Below the pieces are notes generated by a model. That model was not told the origin of the DNA. It saw only the letters and a program-made list of their open reading frames with translations, and ran no database searches. A DNA stretch of 64,000 bases from Deinococcus apachensis DSM 19763 (GTDB lineage Bacteria > Deinococcota > Deinococci > Deinococcales > Deinococcaceae). The translations under genes were made by a program, and so were the position numbers. The stretch covers positions 46,982 to 110,981 of the forward strand of contig NZ_KB906411.1 in NCBI RefSeq assembly GCF_000381345.1, written 5' to 3'. This document shows, in pieces, positions 60,214 to 64,000 of this stretch; positions within the stretch are counted from its first letter, which is position 1; every line of letters begins with the position of its first letter.

Positions 60214-61128
60214 ATGTCATGTCGTGTGTGTGCCGTGGTCGTTTCGTACAATCGAATAGCCCTGCTTCATCAATGTCTGGGAGCATTACTCCGCCAAACA
60301 CAGACCGACCTCGACATCCTTGTTGTCGATAACGCCAGTACTCAGGAAGGGTACGAGTCGCTGGCCGATGAGTACAAAGGGGTGCGCTTCCTCCGTCAAG
60401 AGAAAAATATTGGGGGTGCCGGGGGCTTTCATGTGGGCCTCAAGGAGGCCAGACAGGGTGACTACGATTTCTACTGGGTGATGGACGACGACGTGATTCC
60501 TTCGCCTGACGCCCTGTCCTGCCTGCTGAGGGCCTTTGGGATTTCCCAATTCTCCTATGCCTGTAGTCTGGTCTACAGCAGGAGCGGGAAGATCATGAAT
60601 GTTCCCAATGTTAAGACCATGAGTAGTGGCTTCTACCCGGATTGGGCCGAGTACCTCCCCGACAGGTTAGTCAAGGTGACGAACGCCACCTTCGTCTCGG
60701 TGATCATCCCCAAAGCCTCTATAGACAGATATGGGCTCCCCATCTATGACATGTTTATCTGGGGTGACGATACCGAATACACGCTGCGGTTGACACAAGA
60801 CGAAGAGGCGGTGCTGGTTGGAAGCTCTACAGTCGTTCACGCACGTGAGATAGACGAACCCATTAACATAAGGTCGGAAAAGTTAGGCTCTCGAATTCAT
60901 CTCTACTACTTCTATTACCGGAACAACTTGTACATCAATCGGACCTATTTCAAGTGGACTCGGGCCGCAAAATTTACGGTGCAGGCCATATCGGATGCTG
61001 TTGCTGTGCTGGCGAAGCGAGACGGCATCCGCAAATCCCTGGTGGTCGTTCGCGGCGTGCTGGACGGCTGGAAGTATAGTCCCGGCCCGGCGCAGCCCGT
61101 AGGAAATGGTGTTGGGGTAAAGGGCTAA
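60214..61128 (+). CDS. Galactofuranosyltransferase-like GT2, atypical base composition
   Basis: A 304-residue GT-A enzyme: VCAVVVSYNRIALLHQCLGA, VVDNASTQEGY, KNIGGAGGFHVGLKEA, WVMDDDVIPSPDAL and WGDDTEYTLRLTQ, close in pattern to the GT2 at 57675. Base composition is unlike its neighbours: the 60 bases at 60841-60900 have only 26 G/C, and codons such as ATA, AGA and TTA appear. This suggests recent transfer of this gene. The frame to 60010 upstream is not conserved. Confidence 0.82.
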   Translation: MSCRVCAVVVSYNRIALLHQCLGALLRQTQTDLDILVVDNASTQEGYESLADEYKGVRFLRQEKNIGGAGGFHVGLKEARQGDYDFYWVMDDDVIPSPDALSCLLRAFGISQFSYACSLVYSRSGKIMNVPNVKTMSSGFYPDWAEYLPDRLVKVTNATFVSVIIPKASIDRYGLPIYDMFIWGDDTEYTLRLTQDEEAVLVGSSTVVHAREIDEPINIRSEKLGSRIHLYYFYYRNNLYINRTYFKWTRAAKFTVQAISDAVAVLAKRDGIRKSLVVVRGVLDGWKYSPGPAQPVGNGVGVKG

Positions 61129-61230
61129 AACTCTCCGCCCCCCTTTTCCCCGGCATGTCCTGAGAGGACGCAAGCTCCTCGCAGGCTAACTGGCCGGACG
61201 AAGGCCGCAACAGGAGCGTTCAAACAAAGG

Positions 61231-61263
61231 CAAGCTGGGTCGGAAATAGGCCGACCCAGCTTG
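61231..61263. terminator. Bidirectional terminator
   Basis: CAAGCTGGGTCGG / CCGACCCAGCTTG, a perfect 13-bp stem with a 7-base loop. On the minus strand it is followed by CCTTTGTTTG, a T-rich tail. It lies between the convergent GT2 and the kelch gene. Confidence 0.85.
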
Positions 61264-61288
61264 AACCCTTGTGCCTGGAGTGGAGGAG

Positions 61289-64000
61289 TTAGGGGGTTCC
61301 CAGGGGCACGACCCGCCAGCCCGAGCGGCTCCAGTTGCCCGCGCTGTACACGAAGCCGTTCCCGAGCGGCGCGGCCACCCCTGAGGCGCGCGTGCCCGGC
61401 AACGACGTGAGCACCGACCAGGTGTCGGTCGCCGGGTCGTAGGCATTGACCGCCGAGATGTTTTGCAGGTGGGCCCGTTCACCCCCCGCCACCACGATGC
61501 GCCCGCCCAGCACGAAGGTCGAGCTAGAGATGTGACTGCGCGCCGACGGCAGGTCCCGCAGGGTGACCCAGGTGTCGGTCGCCGGGTCGTAGGCGTTCAC
61601 CGTCGCCTGGGTCACCAGCCGCTCGTCGTGCCCGTGCTGACCGCCGATGGCGTAGATTTTGCCGCCCAGCACCGCCGAGCCCATATGGTGGCGGGGGTTG
61701 GGCAGCGGCGCGGCACTGACCCAGGCGGTGGCCCCGTTCGCCAGGTCCAGAACGTAGTGGTCCCCGACATCCTGGGTGCGGGCGAGGTTGGTGCCGCCGA
61801 AATAATGCAACTTGCCGTCCAGGTACTCGAGTTGTCCGGCGGCGCGCTCGACCGGCAGATCCGGCAGACGAGTGTACTGCTCGGAGGCGAGGTCGAAGCG
61901 CCAGACAGCCTTCGTGCCGTAGACCTGCGCCGTCCAACTGGAGTTGGCGATATATCCACCCGCGTAGTAGATGCTCTTGTCGTCGGTGGTCATGCCCGCG
62001 TGGGTCGCGCCCCGGTTGGGCATGTTGGGAAGCCTGCGCCACAGATTCACGGCGGGCTCGTAGACGTAGGCGCGGTCGGTCGGCGTGCAGCAGCTCTTGG
62101 CGCTGTCGAACCCGCCGAAGGAGTAGATTTTGCCCCCCACCGCCCGGCCCTGCGACTCCGAGACGCCCTGCGGCTGGTCGGCCATGGGGGAATACATGTA
62201 GTCGTTCGTCACGGGTGCGGCGGCGCGCGTGGCGCTGACCGTCGCCACCCCGGAGACGTTGCCACCCGGGTCCACCGTCGTCACCCGGTAATAGGACGTG
62301 CCCCCCGCGGGCGCGGCGGTGTCCTCGAAGTCCGAAGTGCCGATCACGTCGGGGGTCACCGGCAGGAAGGGGCCGTCCGGGCTGGAGGCGCGTTCCAGGC
62401 GGTAGCCGCCCAAACCCGCGCCCAGCATGTCGTCCCAGTCGAGCGCGATACCCGAGGTGCGGCCACTCGCCTTGATGTTGCCCGGTGTGGCGGGCGGCGT
62501 CGGTCCGGCCGCGCAGGAGAGCTTGGTGTCTCCCCAGTCGGCGTGGTCGGAGGTAATGCCGTCCCCCGCGTCCGTCACCACCAGCCTCAGCTCGTTTACG
62601 CCCGAGACGTTGGCACCCAATGGGATAGGGCCGTCAGTGCCGCGTCGAACCGGGCTCTCCGTCAGCTTCGTGCCGTCCCCGAACACCTGGAAGACGACGC
62701 TGCCCGCGTTACCCACCTCGTCATCCACGCCCACAGACGCGCTGAAGGTGGTGCAGCGGCCCCCCAGCGCGTAACTCACGCTGGCGTTCGCGTTCATCCC
62801 CAGCCCCTTGGCGTAAGTTTGCCCGCCGATGGTCAGGGCACGGCCGTCGCCCAGCCCCTGTCCGCCGACACTGCGGTCCTTTTCGACAGGACCCCAGCCG
62901 TTGGTGGGAGTGAACCAGGGAAGGTTGGACAGGAAACCTTCGCTTGACGTTGTGGGAGGCGGGGCTGAGCAGCTCAGTTTGGCGTCGGCCCAGTCGGCGT
63001 GGTCGTAGTTGACGCCGTCACCGCCGTCATTCACCACCAGCTTGAGTTCATTGACGCCGCTGACGTTCACGCTGATGGGTTGCGCACCGTCGCTGCCCCG
63101 CCGCGAAACGGCGGGCAGCAGCTCCACCCCGTCCCCGTACACCCGGAACAGCACGTTGCCCCGGTCGCCGACCTCGTCGTCCACGCCCACCGAGGCGGTG
63201 AAGGTGGTGCAACGGCCTCCCAGCACGTAACTCACGCTGCTGTTGGCATGAACGCCCAGCCCCTTGGCGTAGGTCACGCCGCCGATGGTGAGGACCCGAC
63301 CATCGCCAGCGGCCTTGTCGCCGTTGGAGCGGTCTTTTTCAATGGGACCCCAGCCGTTGGTGGGGGTGGACCAGGCCAGGTCGGAGACGTATTGATCGCC
63401 GCTGGGGGCGGGGGGAGGACAGGTAACGCGGGCGCTGGCCCAGTCGGCGTGGTCGTAGTTGATGCCGTCGCCCGCGTCGCGGACGACCAGGCGCAGGGTA
63501 GAGACGCCGCTGACCGAGAGGGAGATGTCCCGGGGCGCGTCGGCGCCCCGGATCACGCCGCTGTCGTAGAGCCGGGTGGCGTTGGGGTCGGTGGCGCTGC
63601 CGCTCCAGACTTCGAAGATCACCGAGCCGCGGTCGCCGACCTCGTCGTCGAGGCCCAGGGTGGCGGAGAAGGTGGTGCAGGTGCCGCCCAGCGAGTAGGA
63701 GACCGAGGAGTTGGCGTGGGTGCCCAGCCCCTTGGCGTAGGTTTGGCCACCGATGGTGAGGGTCTTGCCATCACCGGCGTTTTTGTCGCCGTTGGAGCGG
63801 TTGAGCTCGATGGGACCCCAGGCGTTGGTGGCGGAGCCGGGGTCCCAGGTGGCGTCGGAGAGGTAGCTGTCGGCGGTGATGGCGGTGGCGTGGAGGCCAG
63901 CGGGGGCACCGGGACCGGACCAGGGGTAGCTGACCCCTCCGGCGTAGGGATCAGCGGAGTTGGACTGGACCTGGTCGCTCCACGGGTAGCTCACTCCCCC
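61289..64000 (-). CDS. NPCBM/FN3/kelch secreted protein (5' end outside window)
   Basis: The frame is open at the right edge, so about 903 residues are visible and the N-terminus is missing. Three NPCBM-like domains (each [44 protein letters not shown]) lie at ~40-200, 200-350 and 350-495, counted from the edge. A fibronectin III domain ([37 protein letters not shown]) and a kelch beta-propeller ([51 protein letters not shown]) to the C-terminus follow. It is likely to bind glycans or crosslink the cell surface. A galactose-oxidase activity is unproved. A GGVSYPWS peptide is repeated at the visible N-terminal end. Confidence 0.8.
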   Translation of the reverse strand, partial: GGVSYPWSDQVQSNSADPYAGGVSYPWSGPGAPAGLHATAITADSYLSDATWDPGSATNAWGPIELNRSNGDKNAGDGKTLTIGGQTYAKGLGTHANSSVSYSLGGTCTTFSATLGLDDEVGDRGSVIFEVWSGSATDPNATRLYDSGVIRGADAPRDISLSVSGVSTLRLVVRDAGDGINYDHADWASARVTCPPPAPSGDQYVSDLAWSTPTNGWGPIEKDRSNGDKAAGDGRVLTIGGVTYAKGLGVHANSSVSYVLGGRCTTFTASVGVDDEVGDRGNVLFRVYGDGVELLPAVSRRGSDGAQPISVNVSGVNELKLVVNDGGDGVNYDHADWADAKLSCSAPPPTTSSEGFLSNLPWFTPTNGWGPVEKDRSVGGQGLGDGRALTIGGQTYAKGLGMNANASVSYALGGRCTTFSASVGVDDEVGNAGSVVFQVFGDGTKLTESPVRRGTDGPIPLGANVSGVNELRLVVTDAGDGITSDHADWGDTKLSCAAGPTPPATPGNIKASGRTSGIALDWDDMLGAGLGGYRLERASSPDGPFLPVTPDVIGTSDFEDTAAPAGGTSYYRVTTVDPGGNVSGVATVSATRAAAPVTNDYMYSPMADQPQGVSESQGRAVGGKIYSFGGFDSAKSCCTPTDRAYVYEPAVNLWRRLPNMPNRGATHAGMTTDDKSIYYAGGYIANSSWTAQVYGTKAVWRFDLASEQYTRLPDLPVERAAGQLEYLDGKLHYFGGTNLARTQDVGDHYVLDLANGATAWVSAAPLPNPRHHMGSAVLGGKIYAIGGQHGHDERLVTQATVNAYDPATDTWVTLRDLPSARSHISSSTFVLGGRIVVAGGERAHLQNISAVNAYDPATDTWSVLTSLPGTRASGVAAPLGNGFVYSAGNWSRSGWRVVPLGTP

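Overview
The window reads as a chromosomal segment of a Deinococcus-like bacterium. The evidence is very high GC, frequent GTG/TTG starts, and several genes whose start codon lies only 6-8 bases after a TANNNT -10 hexamer (leaderless promoters, common in Deinococcus). Stand-alone Rcp1-type response regulators paired with multi-PAS/GAF histidine kinases also fit. The species cannot be named from the sequence alone. No rRNA, tRNA, CRISPR array, transposase or prophage gene was recognised.

Left part (0-26 kb) is mainly catabolic. Guanine deaminase (6-1325) and an AzgA-type purine permease (6265-7662) frame two kinase/regulator pairs. A tightly overlapped minus-strand ureide operon (malate-synthase-like protein, allantoate amidohydrolase, ureidoglycine aminohydrolase) runs toward a TetR gene that has its own 14-bp palindrome. 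Divergent to it are glycerate 2-kinase and malate synthase A. Together these can route purine nitrogen and carbon through allantoate to glyoxylate, then to malate or 2-phosphoglycerate. Next come an alpha/beta hydrolase - Baeyer-Villiger monooxygenase - SDR operon, a formate dehydrogenase set (FdhA, DUF1641, FdhD), and a divergent pair of tryptophan 2,3-dioxygenase and a VOC dioxygenase-like protein. A dispersed G/C-tract repeat family sits in three gaps.

Middle part (26-41 kb) holds a GH1/RmlD-like fusion, a second block of histidine kinases and response regulators, and a glycosyltransferase plus UDP-galactopyranose mutase pair. Two members of the signalling block are broken: a kinase at 28.8-30.95 kb with at least five frame changes, and a regulator at 36.0-36.4 kb with a deletion and an in-frame TAG.

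Right part (41-64 kb) is an exopolysaccharide locus: a Wzc-like chain-length/pseudokinase protein, RmlA, a secreted NPCBM/beta-helix lipoprotein, a SARP-type AAA regulator, a degenerate GDP-fucose-synthase homologue, Ugd, Uxs, GT2 and GT4 glycosyltransferases, a Wzx flippase, two galactofuranosyltransferase-like GT2 enzymes, a second beta-helix protein, and a large NPCBM/FN3/kelch protein that runs off the right edge. Precursors predicted from these genes are UDP-glucuronate, UDP-xylose, a dTDP-hexose and, via Glf, UDP-galactofuranose. The notable pattern is that several proteins keep enzyme folds but have lost catalytic residues (YxxxK in the fucose-synthase homologue and in the RmlD-like domain, and the Walker A lysine in the Wzc-like protein). 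A paralogous set of secreted beta-helix/NPCBM/kelch proteins brackets the assembly genes. This is the best candidate here for an undescribed surface-polysaccharide modification system.
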